Assembly (NCBI RefSeq): GCF_000165425.1
Contig: NW_001799002.1
Span: forward strand, 67,699 to 131,698
Source of the DNA: Paramecium tetraurelia
Lineage: Eukaryota > Ciliophora > Oligohymenophorea > Peniculida > Parameciidae
Length of the DNA: 64,000 nt
Reading direction: 5' to 3'
Shown in pieces: positions 63,701-64,000 of this stretch. Every line of letters starts with the position of its first letter. Position 1 is the first letter of the stretch. Both the position numbers and the translations under genes were made by a program. The notes under the pieces were generated by a model. The model saw nothing but the letters and a program-made list of their open reading frames with translations. It was not told the DNA's origin and made no database searches.

Positions 63701-64000
63701 TCATAAGCCTATAATATTAAGTATTTATAAAAGTGTTTTGAAAATAAGGAAGGTTTGAAACTGTGGTTGAATGAGAGCTTCATAATAACATTGAATGTGC
63801 GTAAGGATCCAGAATTCCTAGGTAGATACATTATATACATCTAACCAAATTTCAGATTTTAGAATTTGTTGCCATTCCCCGTGACCATCACTACATTGTA
63901 TGAAACCAAATAGGGAGATGAAACCAAATTACAACCGCTGCAATATTTGGATGAACATCAACTCAAAAGCATTAAAGAAAATCATGCTATGTTAATAACC
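57743..64000 (+). CDS. VPS13: VPS13-family bridge-like lipid transfer protein (5' part; continues past the window)
   Basis: ATG 57743-57745 is followed by 2086 codons in one open frame to the window end. The N-terminus is the chorein/VPS13 signature (MFEKIIENLLQSILGEYIEG, LWSGDAKIENLRLKPEA, IPWKNLASAPI). A PH domain is inserted near residues 705-795: LYIKEGQLNQWVKYTCVLSG, YLYFYSSPKS and final helix QIQDWIQKI. The rest is repetitive strand-rich sequence of the lipid groove with charged, Gln-rich linkers. VPS13 proteins form rods at membrane contact sites and move phospholipids between organelles. PH domains near the N-terminal third are not part of the yeast protein but are known in some protist VPS13s. 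The start lies only 18 bp after the ligase stop. No intron is seen in this part. Confidence 0.94.

Noticed and set aside
1-64000. CRISPR arrays, bacterial operons, riboswitches and virus-derived elements
   Set aside because: No regularly spaced identical repeats, no Shine-Dalgarno-led operons, and no recognisable viral or transposon protein were seen; the genome is clearly a ciliate nucleus.

Overview
The window looks like somatic (macronuclear) DNA of a ciliate, almost certainly a Paramecium of the aurelia type. In every gene, TAA and TAG fall at glutamine positions of recognisable families, and only TGA ends a gene. Introns are tiny GT...AG introns; nearly all of the roughly 30 read here are 22-29 nt, with extremes of 19 and 31. 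The DNA is AT-rich, genes are packed (gaps of 18-60 bp are common), and there is one intact surface (immobilisation) antigen gene. Because a standard-code reading breaks every gene at Gln codons, the models here were rebuilt by hand with TGA as the only stop. Most close in frame once their introns are removed.

Layout: 1-3.5 kb holds the 3' end of an unknown + gene, a small - gene and a tandem pair of Bax-inhibitor-1-like (TMBIM) membrane protein genes. 3.9-11.3 kb (-) holds a USP40-like deubiquitinase with one apparent frameshift and a 1271-residue secretory-pathway membrane protein. 11.8-14.3 kb holds a DDX6/Dhh1 RNA helicase (+) and a Myb-type DNA-binding protein (-). 14.3-17.4 kb is a decayed zone with a stomatin/SPFH pseudogene and other relics. 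17.7-23.0 kb is a 1773-residue cysteine-rich surface antigen (+). 23.2-25.6 kb (-) is a coiled-coil protein ending in a C1q/TNF-like domain. 26.4-32.5 kb (+) holds VPS8, a TRIM-like B-box/FN3/SPRY protein and DMAP1/SWC4; the last two overlap by four bases. 32.5-33.1 kb (-) holds a RIIa (ropporin/RSP11-like) protein and a small secreted or membrane protein. 33.4-46.3 kb (-) is a single giant gene of about 4274 codons: an unknown N-terminal third, a NACHT STAND NTPase, then a very long WD40 array. 46.3-50.6 kb is decayed and noncoding DNA with a ~63-bp tandem repeat, a 150-base assembly gap and a large pseudogene carrying a SAM-like domain. 50.8-64 kb (+) holds an LRR-ankyrin protein, a tandem pair of type I membrane proteins, a WGR-domain ATP-dependent DNA ligase and the start of VPS13 with an inserted PH domain.

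Themes: membrane traffic and lipid transfer (VPS8, VPS13), ubiquitin and TRIM signalling, chromatin and DNA repair (DMAP1, Myb, WGR-ligase), RNA decay (DDX6), cilia (RIIa) and cell surface (antigen, several signal-peptide/TM proteins). No operon logic applies; neighbours are packed rather than functionally grouped. The most unusual items are the giant NACHT-WD40 protein, the WGR-DNA ligase and the ATGA overlap of two nuclear genes. No tRNA, rRNA, CRISPR or virus-derived element was recognised.
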